Source: Prorocentrum cordatum (Eukaryota; Sar; Dinophyceae; Prorocentrales; Prorocentraceae). From it: a stretch of 64,000 bases of DNA. Numbering within the stretch: position 1 is the stretch's first letter; the number at the start of each line of letters is the position of its first letter. A program made the position numbers and the translations under genes. This document shows positions 20,976-32,421 of the stretch, one piece after another. The DNA is taken from positions 643,931 to 707,930 of the forward strand of contig CAUYUJ010018327.1 of NCBI GenBank assembly GCA_963575745.1. The letters run 5' to 3'. The notes beneath the pieces are model-generated. The model was not told where the DNA came from. It did no database searches and worked only from the letters and a program-made list of their open reading frames with translations.

Positions 20976-21284
20976 GTGGCTGTAACAGCGGCTATCCAGG
21001 AAGACCTGCCTGCACTGCCCCACGTTTTGCGAGCGCTTGCCCAGGCGCTGAGTGGGTGTGCGATATATTACAAGACCCCCAAGAAGTTCTGCAAGTTCTT
21101 CCAGAAGCACGCCACATCCACGGCCCGCCTGGTGCAGCGGGCTTGCGTACTGCGCCGCTCAGGAGAAGAAGCGGGTGTCGACAAAGCCGCCAAACAGCTC
21201 TACAACAGTCCAAGGAATTGGGCACTGCGTTTCGCCGCGTCGGTTGAAGCGCTGCGCCCAGGCACCGAGGCCGTAACAGCGTGA
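20976..21284 (+). CDS. Hypothetical exon, unknown protein
   Basis: A 102-codon frame reading ALPHVLRALAQALSGCAIYY, then KTPKKFCKFFQKHA, with a basic amphipathic character, ending in TGA at 21282. It contains the CTGTAACAG word (20980-20988) and a CCGTAACAG variant near its end, like the coding blocks at 27-44 kb. There is no known domain. It probably extends upstream, where the frame is unclear. Confidence 0.3.
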   Translation: MAVTAAIQEDLPALPHVLRALAQALSGCAIYYKTPKKFCKFFQKHATSTARLVQRACVLRRSGEEAGVDKAAKQLYNSPRNWALRFAASVEALRPGTEAVTA

Positions 21285-21323
21285 GTGGCCCGTCGCATAG
21301 ATTGCGATCGTGCTGGCCTTGCT

Positions 21324-23170
21324 GAAAAATTATCTTGGCGAAGGACCCGACCATAATCACTTGTTCGTAACGCGTTGTGGGTGCCGCTTTCGGTGGTGCC
21401 CCCTATGGGGCCACGAGACGCTGCCTTGTGTGGGGGGAACCGCATGCGAACTGCGCCACGGGGGCGGGCTTTCGGTGGAGCTCCCTATGGGGCCACGAAA
21501 CGCTGCCTTGGGCGGGGGAACCGCACGCGAACTGCGCCACGGGGGCCTTCGGTGGAGCTCCCTATGGGGCCACGAAGCGCTGCCCTGGGTGCGGGAGCCG
21601 CATGCGAACTGCGCCGCGGGAGCCTTCCGTGGAGCTCCCCATGAGGCCACGAAGCGCTGCCCTGGGTGGGGGAACCGCATGCGAGAGCAGCCACTGGGGC
21701 CTTCGGTGGAGCTCCCTATGGGGCCAGGAAGCGCTGCCCTGGGCACGGGAACTGCATGCGAACTGCGCCACTGGGGCGGGCCTTCGGTGGAGCTCCCTAT
21801 GGGGCCACGAAGCGCTGCCCTGGGTTGGGGAACCGCATGCGAACTGCGCCGCTGGTGCCTTCGGTGGAGCTCCCTATGGGGCCACGAAGCGCTGCCTTGG
21901 GCGGGGGGGCCACATGCGAGAGCAGCCACTGGGGCCTTCGGTTGAGCCCCCTTTATGGGGCCACGAAGCGCTGCCCTGGGCGGGGGAACCGCCTGCGAGA
22001 GCAGCCGCTGGGGCCTTCGGTGGAGCCCCCCATAGGGGCCACGAAGCGCTGCCCTGGGTGGGGGAACCGCATGCGAGAGCAGCCAGTGGGGAAACCGCAT
22101 GCGAGAGCAGCCACTGGGGCCTTCGGTGGAGCTCCCCATGGGGCCAGGAAGCGCTGTCTTGGGTGGGGGGACCGCATGCGAGAGCAGCCATTGGGGCCTT
22201 CGGTGGAGCTCCCTTTGGGGCCACGAAGCGATGCCCTGGGTGGGGGAACCGCACGCGAGAGCAGCCACTGGGGCCTTCGGTGGAGCCCCCTTATGGGGCC
22301 ACGACACGCCCTGGGTAGGGAAACCGCATGCGAGAGCAGCCACTGAGGCCTTCGGAGGAGCTCCTTGTGGGGCCACGAAGCGCTGCCGTGGGTGAGGGGG
22401 CAGCATGCGAGGGCAGCCATTGGGGCCTTCGGTGGAGCTCCCTATGAGGCCACGAAGCGCTGCCCCGGGCTGGTTGGTGAACCGCATGCGAACTGCGCCA
22501 CTTGGGCCTTCGGTGGGGCTCCCTATAGGGCCACGAAGCGCTGCCCTGGGTGGGGGGACCGCATGGGCAAGCAGCCACTGAGGCCTTCGGTGGAGCTCCC
22601 TATGTGGCCACGAAGCGCTGCCCTGAGCGGGGGAACCGCGTGCGAACTGCGCCACGGGTGCCTTCTGTGGAGCTCCCTATGGGGCCACGAAGCGCTGCCC
22701 TAGGCACGGGAACCGCATGCGAACTGCGCCACGGGAGCCTTCCGTGGAGCTCCCCATGAGGCCACGAAGCGCTGCCCTGGGTGGGTGAACCGCATGCGAG
22801 AGCAGCCGCTGGGGCCTTCGGTGGAGCTCCCTTTGGGGCCACGAAGCGCTGCCCTGGGCACGGGAACCGCATGCGAGCGCAGCCGCTGGGGGCCTTCTGT
22901 GGAGCTCCCTATGGGGCCACGAAACGTTGCCCTGGGTGGGGAAGCAGCATGCGAGAGGAGCCACTGCGGCCTTCGGTGGAGCACCCTATGAGGCCACGAA
23001 GCGCTGCCCTGGGCGGGGGACCGCATGCGAGAGCAACCAGTGGTGCCTTCGGTGGAGCTCCTTATGGGGCTACGAAGCGCGCGAGAGGTGCGCCGAGAGC
23101 GGGAGGAGAAGGAGACGCGGGGCACCGTCTCTTCGAAACGAGGACCCAACACCACAGGATGGTTGGGGGA
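21324..23170 (+). mobile_element. Satellite-bearing unit B1 (77-bp repeats)
   Basis: Starts AAAAATTATCTTGGCGAAGG, then CCCGACCAT (21346-21354), a 40-bp unique segment (TTGTTCGTAACGCGTTGTGG) and about 22 units of a 77-bp repeat (GCCTTCGGTGGAGCTCCCTA ... GCGCTGCCCTGGG ... CCGCATGCGAG). The right end carries CGCGCGAGAGGTGCGCCGAG, GGAGACGCGGGGCACCGTCT and closes at ATGGTTGGG (23159-23167). Length, ends and internal unit are related to A in opposite orientation. Confidence 0.7.
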
Positions 23171-25490
23171 ACAAACTTGGCGAAGGTCCCAACCAGAAGC
23201 AATTGTTCGTAACGAGTTGTGGGTGCCGCTTTCGGTGGTGCTCCTTATTTGGCCACGAAGCGTTGCCTTGGGTGGTGGAGCCGCATGCGAACTGCGCCAC
23301 TGGGCCCGGCCTTCGGTGGAGCTCCCTATGGGGCCACGAAACGTTGCCCTGGGCGGGGGAACTGCACGCGAACTGCGACACTGGTGCCTTCGGTAGCGCT
23401 GCCCTGGGCGGGGGGGGGCGCATGCGAACTGCGCCGCGGATGCCTTCGGTGGAGCTCCCTGGGGGGGCACAAAACGCTGCCCTGGGTGGGGGAACCGCGG
23501 AGCAGCCACTGGGGCCTTCAGTGGGGCTCCCTAGGGGGCCACGAAACGCTGCCCTGGGTGGGGGAACCGCATGCGAACTGCGCCACTGGGGCCTTCGGTG
23601 GAGCTCCCTACGGGGCACCGAAACGTTGCCCAGGGCGGGGGAACAGCGTGCGAACTGCGCAACTGGGGCCTTCGGCGGGGCTCCCTTTGGGGCTACGAAG
23701 CGTTGCCCTGGGCGGGGGGGCCGCATGCGAACTGCGCCACTGGGGCGGGCCTTCGGAGGAGCTCCTTATGGGGCCACGAAGCGCTGCCTTCTGCGGAGAA
23801 ACAGCATGCAGCAGTAGCCACTCGGGCCTTCGGTGGAGCTCTCCATGTGGCCTGGGGCCACGAAGCGCTGCCCTGGGCGGGGGTGTGCGTGGGGGGGAGG
23901 GGGGGGGGGGGAAGGGGGGGGGGGGGCGCATGCGAGAGCCGCTGGGCCTTCGTGGACCTCCCCATGGGGCCACGACGCGCTGCCCTGGGCGGGGGAACCG
24001 CATGCGAAGCAGCCACTGGGGCCTTCGGTGGAGCTCCCTATGGGGCACCGAAACGCTGCCCAGGGCGGGGGAACCGCATGCGAGAGCAGCCACTGGGGCC
24101 TTCGGTGGAGCTCCCTAGGGGGCCACGAAGCGTTGCCCTGGGTGGGGGAACAGCATGCGAGAGCAGCCACTGGGGCCTTCGGTGGAGCTCTCAATGGGGC
24201 ACCGAAACGTTGCCCAGGGTGGGGGAACCGAATGCGAGAGCAGCCACTGGGGCCTTCGGTGGAGCCCCCTATGGGGCCACGAAGCGCTGCCCTGGGTCGG
24301 AGATCGCATGCGAGAGCAGCCTCTGTGGGCTTCGGTGGAACTCCCTTATGGGGCCACGAAGCGCTGCCCTGGGCGGGGGAACCGCATGCGAGCGCAGCCA
24401 CTGGGGCCTTCGGTGGAGCCCCCTATGTGGCCACGAAAATGTGTCCTGGGTGGGGGAACCGCATGCGAGAGCAGTCACTGGGGCCCTCGGTGGGGCTCCC
24501 TATGGGGCCACGAAGCGCTGCCCTAGGCACGGGAACCGCATGCGAGCGCAGCCGCTGGGTGCCTTCGGTGGAGCTTCCCAGAGGCAACGAAACGCTGCCC
24601 TGGGTAGGGGGATCGCATGCGAGAGCAGCCGCTGGTGCCTTCGGTGGAGCTCCTGTGGGGCCACGAAGCGCTGCCCTGGGTGGGGGAACCGCATGCGAGA
24701 GCAGCCACCAGTGCAGCTCTCTATGTGGCCACGAAACGCTGCCCTGGGCGGGGGAACCGCGTGCGAGAGCAGCCGCTGGGGCCTTCGGTAGAGCTCCCTA
24801 TGGGGCCACGAAGCGCTGCCCTGGGTGGGGGGACCGCATGCGAGAGCAGCCACTGGGGCCTTCGATGGGGCCCCCTGTGGGGCCACGAAGCGTTGCCCTG
24901 GGCGGGGGAACGCATGCGGAGAGCAGCCGCTGGGGCCTTCGGTGGATCCCCCTTATGGTGCCACGAAGCGCTGCCCTGGGTGGGTGAACCGCATGCGAGA
25001 GCAGCCATTGTGGCCTCCGGTGGAGCTCCGTATTGGGCCCACAACAAGTTTTCTTGGGTGGGGGAACCGCGTGCGAGAGCAGCCACTGGAGCTTTCGGTG
25101 GAGCTCCCTATGGGGCCACGAAAAGGTGTCCTGGGTGGGGGAACCGCATGCGAGAGCAACCAGTGGTGCCTTCGGTGGAGCTCCCGATGGGGCTACGAAG
25201 CGATGCCCTGGGTGGGGGAACCGCATGCGAACTGCGCCACTGGGGCCTTCGGCTGAGCCTTCATATAGGGCCGCGAAACGCTGCCCTGGGTGGGGGAACC
25301 GCGCGCGAGAGCAACCACTGGGGGGCCTTCGGTGGAGCTCGCTAGGGGGCTACGAAGCGCGCGAGGGGCGCGCCGAGAGCAGAGGCAAGGAGGGGGGGGG
25401 AGGAGGGAGGGGGAAGCGGAAGGAGGAGACGCGGGGCACCGTCACTTCAAAAGGAGGACCCCACGCCGCAGAATGGTTGGGGGAAAAAAA
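23171..25490 (+). mobile_element. Satellite-bearing unit B2 (77-bp repeats)
   Basis: Tandem neighbour of B1 with the same left end (ACTTGGCGAAGGTCCCAACC, inverted-repeat part at 23188-23195), the same 40-bp unique segment, about 27 copies of the 77-bp unit, and the same right end closing at ATGGTTGGG (25473-25481). Long ORFs on both strands are periodic artefacts. Confidence 0.7.
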
Positions 25491-26162
<672 letters not shown>

Positions 26163-26373
26163 TCGATGTCTCCCTCGTCTCCGCAGCTGTCGGCCGGGCC
26201 CCCGAGCCTGCCCGCGCGCGCGCCGCCCCCAGATCGCCGCGCGCTCCAGCTGCGACAGCGCAGATGGACCGCAAGGGCGGCAAGGGCGGCAAGGGCGGCC
26301 AGCGTCGCGAGGTCAGACCAGCCAAATCTGCGCCAGCTGCGGCCCCCCCCCCCCCCCTGTTTGTGATTTCGAT

Positions 26374-26633
26374 GAGAGCTCCAACATAATTTGTTAGAGC
26401 TCGATATAACATCTAACAACCTTTAAGATATTAGAACTCCCGGGGACCTCTAACATGCCATGTTAAAGCTCGATGTGTGCGTCGTGAAAGCTGACGTGCC
26501 ATGCAAGAGCCCCCATGGAGCTCTAACGTGGCATGTTAGAGCTCCATTGGAGCTCTAACATAGCATGCTAGAGCTCCGTGGGAGCTCTAACACAGCATGT
26601 TAGAGCTCCCAGGGAGCTCTAACATAGCATGTG
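26374..26633. repeat. Palindromic GAGCTCTAACATG array, P1
   Basis: Six to seven units whose consensus reads GGAGCTCTAACAT-AGC-ATGTTAGAGCTCC, an inverted repeat with 13-bp arms. It abuts the coding block that begins near 26650. Confidence 0.85.
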
Positions 26634-26649
26634 AGACGTCGACTTCTAC

Positions 26650-28879
26650 GGGAACTCCTACAGTTTTGGCGAGTCTCCAGGCCGGCGACTGCGAGTTCTT
26701 GGCCAACCACCGCAAGGGCTCGCGCGGGCAGATGGAGCGGAGCCTGTTGGCAGCGCAGTTCGCGCAGAGGAATGACATTGACGATGGGGCGTTGGAAGAT
26801 CAGCGCCGCGCGCTGGGTCGAGTTCAAGCAGCGGAAGTTGGACAACGAGGGCCCCATGATCGAGGACCTGCCAGGAGCCTGGGAGGATTAGGCGGGGCCC
26901 TACGGACTCCTGGACCCGCCAGCCTCTCGGCGGCTGACCGAGGGCGAGGTGCACTGGAACGGGGGCATGATAGAGCGCGAGCGCCGGCACTCGCCAGGGC
27001 AGACTGGGGTCGAAGAGTCGGCGCGGAAGACTTCGGAGAAGCGTCGCAGGCAGCGGGGGCAGAGCCGTGAAAACGCAGAGAAGCGCCAGAGAGAGGCGTC
27101 GCGCGGGCGCCAATGGGCTGCAACAGCTCGCGAAGCGTCGCGCGGGCGCCAGTCGGCAGCAACAGCTCGCGAGGGCGCGGGCGCCAGTGCTTATTATTCC
27201 AGCCGCCCCGAGGCGCCACGCGATGTCATCGTCATTGGCGATCCAGATGACCGAGAGCCCGAAGATGGAGCGAGCCTCAGACAGCGCACCCGCAGCAAGG
27301 AATAGCAACGAATGACGGGCAGCTGGGAGCTCGTGGACGTCGATGCGTTGCCGCGCCCGCTTCCGAAACGGATGCCTTCGGCTGCAACAGCTGCAACAGC
27401 ACCTGCTCGCACTTCTGGATCCGCCTCGCATGCGCCAGCACCTGCTCCCTGGCCCCTGGCGGAGCAGCGCGCGATGCTGCGCCCTGCAGCGGTGCGTCGT
27501 GCTCCAGTAGCGCGCCCCAATCCGCAGGAGGATGCCGAGTGGAAAACAAAGTTCCGTGGAGGGACACTCCGAAGAGGGCCCGGGACACGCCCGCGGAGGG
27601 AGAGACGCCTGCGACGAAGAGCAAAACGCTTGAGCCGCCTGACCAACTGGCTCCGTCCGCGAAGTCGCCGATTGCGTCGCCTGCTCACGCTCCCCCGAAG
27701 AAGTGGGGCGGGCCGCCTCTTCCGAAACGACCGCCCAGCCGACCGCCAGCCTAGGCGGCGTCGTCGCCATCTGCAACAGGTGTGGCTCCACCAATGGCGC
27801 GGCAAGTACCCTCGGCCGCGCCGGCGCCGGTGCCGCGAGAGCAGGTTCAGCGAGAGGTGGAGCGCGACATCTCCGAGACAGAGCGACTGCGGCAGGTGCG
27901 CCTGCAGGCTGAGCGGGCCCGCCTGAGGACGCGCGGGTCAGCTACACGGGGAACGACGGTTTTCTGCCACCGCGAAAGCCGCCGAGGAGAATGCCGAGCG
28001 CCAGAAACATCGGCTGCGGGAGGCGCACGATGCCCTGGCTGCGCGCAGAGCTGCAACGGCCAGAACATCTCCGTCAGACGGCGGAGGAGTGAGTCGACCA
28101 AGCACAAGACCATCGCCAAGTTGCCCCTGGAGGTGGCCAGACTCATCCAGGAGAGCAAGCCGTCGCGCCTTCCACCCTTAGTATTGCCGAGCCCTCACGA
28201 GGCCATTCAGTCGCTCCACCAGAACTGGACGCCGGTCGAGAACGCGCGGGGCGACCCCGAGGCGCGGGAGAGGGAGACGAGACTTCGGGACCAGAGGAAC
28301 AGGCTCATACATGAGCACCTCGTTAAGAGCCGCCCCGTGTTCTACTCGAGCTCGGGGAACAGCGCGTGGCCCTTGGCGCAGGCGCGCGATTTCTGCACCT
28401 TTCACCCCGTCCAAGCTGTAACAGCGGATGCGGGGCTCGGCTCCTTCGTCAAGGAGGAGTCCACCGTGAAGATCGGAGACGTCGTGTTCTGCCTCGTCCA
28501 GCCACGGGACCAGTACTACGCCCACATCGTCCTCGAGATGGAGGTGCGCCGCTACCGCAACGAGTACAAGTACTGGATCGGCGGCATCAAGCGGAACTTC
28601 AACGGCTACGTCTACAAGGAGCGCATCTCCGGGATCTTCGTGGCCGTGCAGCGGGAGTACCACGGCAGGTACTGCCATCGCCCGCGCCCGCAAACGCTCT
28701 ACGCTACGGTTCAGCCGATGCTCAAGCACGACAGCGACAACGCCGCGAAGCTCTGTGAGCCTCTCTGGGACGAGCCCGAGCCTGGGAGCAGCGGACAGCT
28801 TGACGCCGCTGCAACAGCGCAGGCTGCAACATCATCGTCTAGGCAGCGTTTGTTTCAGCGCCACTTTGGACCGGGCTGA
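26650..28879 (+). CDS. Unidentified multi-segment protein with in-frame TAGs
   Basis: A plus-strand coding block. Frame 2 to about 26800, frame 3 to about 27545, then frame 2 to TGA 28877-28879. Single TAG codons interrupt the frame at 26889, 27303 and 27752, while the reading on both sides stays protein-like (WVEFKQRKLDNEGPMIEDLP before, GPYGLLDPPASRRLTEGEVH after the first). The best-conserved-looking part is 28440-28760: VKIGDVVFCLVQPRDQYYAH, then a tyrosine-rich segment (YKYWIGGIKRNFNGYVYKER). Seven CTGNAACAG words lie inside the frame. It is flanked by palindromic arrays P1 and P2. Similar QP-x-YYAH proteins are, as far as I recall, multicopy in dinoflagellates. Function unknown; it could be a pseudogene or a mobile-element protein. 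Confidence 0.45.
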
Positions 28880-29382
28880 AACAGCTGCCTGTCGGACGGG
28901 CCAGCCAGCTGGGGCACGACAGGCGACCGCGGCCAGGGCAGCGGGCACGCCCGCGCCCATTTCGATAATCGCTGTTAGGCTCCGCGAGCTCCCCAATGCG
29001 TGCTCACTGAGAGTCCTTCGCTGGCCTCGACGGTCAGCGCGCCGCGCGCAGTGCTTGCCGACGGTCCACGTGCTTGCTTGCGTGTCCAAAACGTTGTGCG
29101 GCTGCTTCACAACGCCCGCCTTGCACGCAGTCGACTGTTCAACACACGCCATGCTGCTCTCTGATCCCTTTGCCTCCTGGCTGCAACAGCTGCTCATGAC
29201 GTTCCTATCAAATTCCCCTGCTGCTGACGCATCCCTTTGCCTCCTGGCTGCAACAGCTGCTCACGGCGCTCTTCACCTCCCGCCCCTGCCACCCCCCGCC
29301 CTCCGCCTTCTCTTGCCTCTGGTCACTCTCTTCATTCCCCTGTCAGTAATGAGATCGATTGGGACATCGAATTATGTCACAG
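28880..29382. other. Downstream region with 67-bp direct repeat
   Basis: After the TGA no gene is recognised. A direct duplication (CCCTTTGCCTCCTGGCTGCA at about 29166 and 29233) carries one CTGCAACAG in each copy. Confidence 0.6.
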
Positions 29383-29578
29383 CTTCCTGTGAGCTGTAAC
29401 ATGATTGGTGAGAGCTCCCCGGGAACTCTAACATGCTTCGTGAGAGCTCCATGGGAGCTCTAACATATCATGCTCGAGCTCCATGGGAGATATACCATGC
29501 GATGTGAGAGCCCCTGGGAGCTATACTATACGATGTTAGAGCTCCGTGGGAACTCTAACATGCTATGTAAAGATCGAC
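29383..29578. repeat. Palindromic GAGCTCTAACATG array, P2
   Basis: Five diverged units of the same palindrome as P1, on the 3' side of the 26.6-29.4 kb block. Confidence 0.8.
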
Positions 29579-29734
29579 TGTTATACTTCGAGGTGAGCTC
29601 ACCTTTACAGCTTCTCATCACCCTCTTCCGGTTCCTCTTCCGCCTTATGCTCACCTCTACCTGCCCTGCCTCGCCGCCTCCTGATCCTCCTCCGCCTTCT
29701 GCGCATTCGCGCGCTCCCGCGGCTTCTCCGCCTC

Positions 29735-30271
29735 GTGCCCCCTCGCCGTCTGCTTCGCCTCCGCTGCAACAGCTCCTCCGCCCCCCCGCCGCCCAGGTCG
29801 GGCGGCGCCGCCGCGGGCGGCCGCGGCGCCCCCGCAGCCCCACGGAGCGGAAACAGGATGACGACGAAGAGGAGGACGAGGCGAGGAGGAGGAGCAGGAG
29901 GAGGAGTCCAGGTGGGAGGATGGGGGTGGAGCGCGCCAGGCGCCGGACAGCTCTCGGCTCAAGCTGCAGGTACCTGCAGGAGCTGGAGCCCTGCACCGCC
30001 GCCGGGGGTGTTGTTCCGCTTAGACCCGGTGGATGGCCGCCCACGCGCGCTGCCTGAGATGCGGCCGACGTACAAGGGATCGCGGTCCAGGTGGCAGATG
30101 CAGGCCCACTGGCGGCAGCGCCCCCTCTTACCACGCCCGCCAAATGACGAGCGCAGGCGGGGCCCAGCTGATGGCGCGTGGCCCACGAGGGCAGCGCTGA
30201 CGGCGCTACTGGAACAGTACTACGGCCCTGGTGGGATGGAGGTGCACTGGTGGATATGCGATCCTGCGTGA
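29735..30271 (+). CDS. Hypothetical ORF
   Basis: A 178-codon frame. The N-terminal half is Gly/Arg-rich and low complexity. The C-terminal part (GRPRALPEMRPTYKGSRSRW, then ALTALLEQYYGPGGMEVHWW) looks like real protein and ends at TGA 30269. It contains CTGCAACAG at 29764 and CTGGAACAG at 30209. No known domain. The start is uncertain. Confidence 0.3.
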   Translation: MPPRRLLRLRCNSSSAPPPPRSGGAAAGGRGAPAAPRSGNRMTTKRRTRRGGGAGGGVQVGGWGWSAPGAGQLSAQAAGTCRSWSPAPPPGVLFRLDPVDGRPRALPEMRPTYKGSRSRWQMQAHWRQRPLLPRPPNDERRRGPADGAWPTRAALTALLEQYYGPGGMEVHWWICDPA

Positions 30272-30416
30272 AGGGGCTCGAAGGTACGATGGCCAAGGGC
30301 ACGGGCCAGGGCCCGTCCTCCGCTGCGGCAGCGCCGCGCAGTATGTCGAACAGTAGTGCGACGAGATCTGCGTGCATCGATGTCGACTTGGCGATGCACT
30401 GCGCGCGCTCCCTTTC

Positions 30417-30830
30417 TTAACCCGAGAAACGACAGGCCTCGCGCTTCGCAGCCAGCCCGCGCTTCCGCCCCCGGAGCCACGCACGGGGAGGAAGAAGGTG
30501 GAACGACGAGGAATCGGAGGAAGAGCCGGGGAAAGAGAGCGAATGCGCTTCGGGCGCTCCGTTCTTCTTAACCAGAGGGGGGCGGCAGGCCGCGAATTTC
30601 GCGGCGGGCCTGCGTTTCCGCTCTCGGAACCAAGCGCGGGAAGGAAGGAGGCGGCAACGGAACAGGGGGGATCGGAGGAAGAGGGGGGGGAAGAGAGAAA
30701 TGACACTTCCGGCGCCCCGCTCATTTAACCAGAGAGAAACGACAGGCCGCGCACTTCGCGGCAGGCCTGCGCCCCCCCCCCCCCCCCCCCCCTCTCGGAG
30801 CCAAGCGATGAAGGGCCGGGGGGAGGGGGG
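30417..30830. repeat. 150-bp tandem repeat, block 1
   Basis: Three copies (starts about 30418, 30570, 30727) of a 150-bp unit with AACCAGAGAGAAACGACAGG, GCAGGCCTGCGCTTCCG, CGGGAAGGAAGAAGG and ATCGGAGGAAGAG. More copies lie at 33330-34330. Confidence 0.8.
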
Positions 30831-30839
30831 GGCAACGCG

Positions 30840-31380
30840 TCGTGGCATTCGACATTGCATTTTTTGCACTTCCGCCCTCCGGGCCTAAGCGCCCTCCGAG
30901 CTCCCCCCCAGCGGCGCCCGCGCGCCCTCCGAGCTCTGCGCCCAGGAGCGGTGGCAGGCCGTCGCGAGGGCGACGGCGTGGATCTCATCTCGCACATGCC
31001 ATCGTCGGGAAAAAAATCATGTCTTTCCTGCCCCCCCCCTCTTCCTGCGCGCGCGAACGCGCCCCGTGGCCCCCCGCGCCGGCGCGCCCCTCGCGCGCGC
31101 GCATCGGATGAGGAGGGCAGTTATTATAGTCAGTGCGTCTGGCGCCGCCGCCGCCCTGCGTTTGCTGTTTGTTTCGCCCGCAGCGCGGGAGATGCGACGC
31201 TGCCAGTGCAGCGTCGCGCTGCCAGTGCGGCGCTTTGCCCTTGCCCCTTCGGCGTCGTGCGTGCGCGCCTGGGGAAAGCCTCTTGGGGCTGGCCGCTCGG
31301 TGGAGGAGGAGCTCGCGCGCGGGCTGCTCGCGGAGGGAGCGCGCGTCGACGCTCTGGACCCTGAGTCGGAAATGTCGATC
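30840..31380. repeat. Segmental duplication, copy 1
   Basis: GC-rich segment homologous to 34370-34860: GTCGCGAGGGCGAC, GCGTGGATCTCATCTCGC, CTGCCAGTGCAGCGTCGCGC in the same order. Its end (31300-31385) also matches 35975-36070 and reads RGLLAEGARVDALDPESEMS in one frame, a possible exon fragment. Confidence 0.7.
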
Positions 31381-31381
31381 T

Positions 31382-31910
31382 CAACATGTTATGTTAGAGC
31401 TCCCATGGAGCTCTATCATAGCATGTTTAGAGCTCCCTGGGGGCTCTAATGCGCTCTACTGCGATGCTTTACAGCTCCCTGGGAGCTGCGCCACGAGATG
31501 TTGCAGCTCCCCTGGGGGGGGGGGGGGGGGGGGCTCTAACATTGGATGTTCGAGCTCCCGTTGCGGGCCCCCGCGCGCCACTGGGAGCTCTAACCTCGCA
31601 TGTTAGAGCTCCCAGGGAGCTCGAACATATCATGTTCGAGTTCCCTGGAGCTCTAACATGCTATGTTCGAGCTCCCTTGGAGCTCTAACATGCGATGTTA
31701 GAGCTCCGTGGGGGATCTAACATGCCGTGTTAGAGCTCCCATGGAGTCTAACATCTCAGGTGAGAGCTCCCCGGCAGTTCTAACATGGCATGTTAGAGCT
31801 CCCTGGGAGCTCTCACATAGCATGTTAGAGCTCCAGGGAGCTCTAACATAGAATGTTAGAGCTCCCAGGAACCCCTAACATGGCACGCTAGAGCTACCAG
31901 GGAGCTGCGA
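31382..31910. repeat. Palindromic GAGCTCTAACATG array, P3
   Basis: About 13 units of CATGTTAGAGCTCC / GGAGCTCTAACATG in alternating arms, with a G run near 31516-31533. It is continuous with P4 except for the inserted element at 31911. Confidence 0.85.
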
Positions 31911-32421
31911 GGGATATCCGACGCCGCCAGCCCCCAGGTGGCCTGGGGGCTTAACAGGTTCAACATTAGTTTGAGCTTGCTAAGCCCCCCCCCCCCCCCC
32001 CCCCCCCCCCTCCCCCCATGCGCGCGCGCTCCGCCAGGAGGGGGGCCTTTGCAGGTTCAAGATCGATTCTCGATTTGTCAAGGGGGGGGTGTCTTAACGG
32101 GGGAGGGGGGCCTTTGCAGGTTCAAGATCGATTCTCGATTTGTTAAGGGGGGGGGGTCTTAACGGGTTCAAAATCTATTTTGGATTGGCGAAGACCCCCC
32201 TCCCCGCCAGGGGGGCCTCAACCAGTTCAAGATCGATTTTGGATTGGTTAAGACCCTCCCTGGCGGGGGCGGGGGGGGGGTCTTAACCAGTCCAAAATTG
32301 ATGTTGAACCTCTTGAGGCTCCCCTCCTGGCGGAGTGGGGGTCTTCGACAGGCTCAAAATCGATGTTGAACCTGTTAAGCCGCCCCGAGGCCCCCTGGGG
32401 GCTGGCGGAGTCGGATCTCCC
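31911..32421. mobile_element. MITE-like element with ~55-bp terminal inverted repeats
   Basis: The left end GGGATATCCGACGCCGCCAG (31911) and the right end, reverse-complemented from 32421, GGGAGATCCGACTCCGCCAG, match at 18 of 20 bases. The pairing continues through CCCCCAGG ... GCTTAACAGGTTCAACAT to about 31967 and 32365. The 511-bp interior has four or five TTCAAGATCGATTxTxGATT copies and no ORF. It sits inside the palindromic array. Short size, long inverted ends and lack of coding are MITE features; the superfamily is unknown and no clear target duplication is visible. Confidence 0.7.

Larger units (their letters stand above)
27118..30217 (+). repeat. CTGNAACAG word, cluster 1
   Basis: Eleven copies of a 9-mer on the plus strand: 27118, 27382, 27391, 27771, 28416, 28809, 28876, 29181, 29248, 29764 and 30209. 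N is mostly C, also T, A or G. Usually extended to GCTG...CAGC. Confidence 0.85.

Noticed and set aside
21357-25256. 300-430 codon ORFs over the 77-bp arrays
   Set aside because: Equivalent ORFs on both strands and all frames; a satellite, not a gene.
15583-25370. CRISPR-like array
   Set aside because: Units are contiguous tandem repeats without unique spacers, in a eukaryotic genome.
28178-28729. 183-codon minus-strand ORF
   Set aside because: Antisense shadow of the plus-strand coding block with better codon bias and protein character.
29940-29962. Third leader relic (CTCTCGGCTCAAG)
   Set aside because: Only the last nine bases match the leader and no ORF starts just after it.
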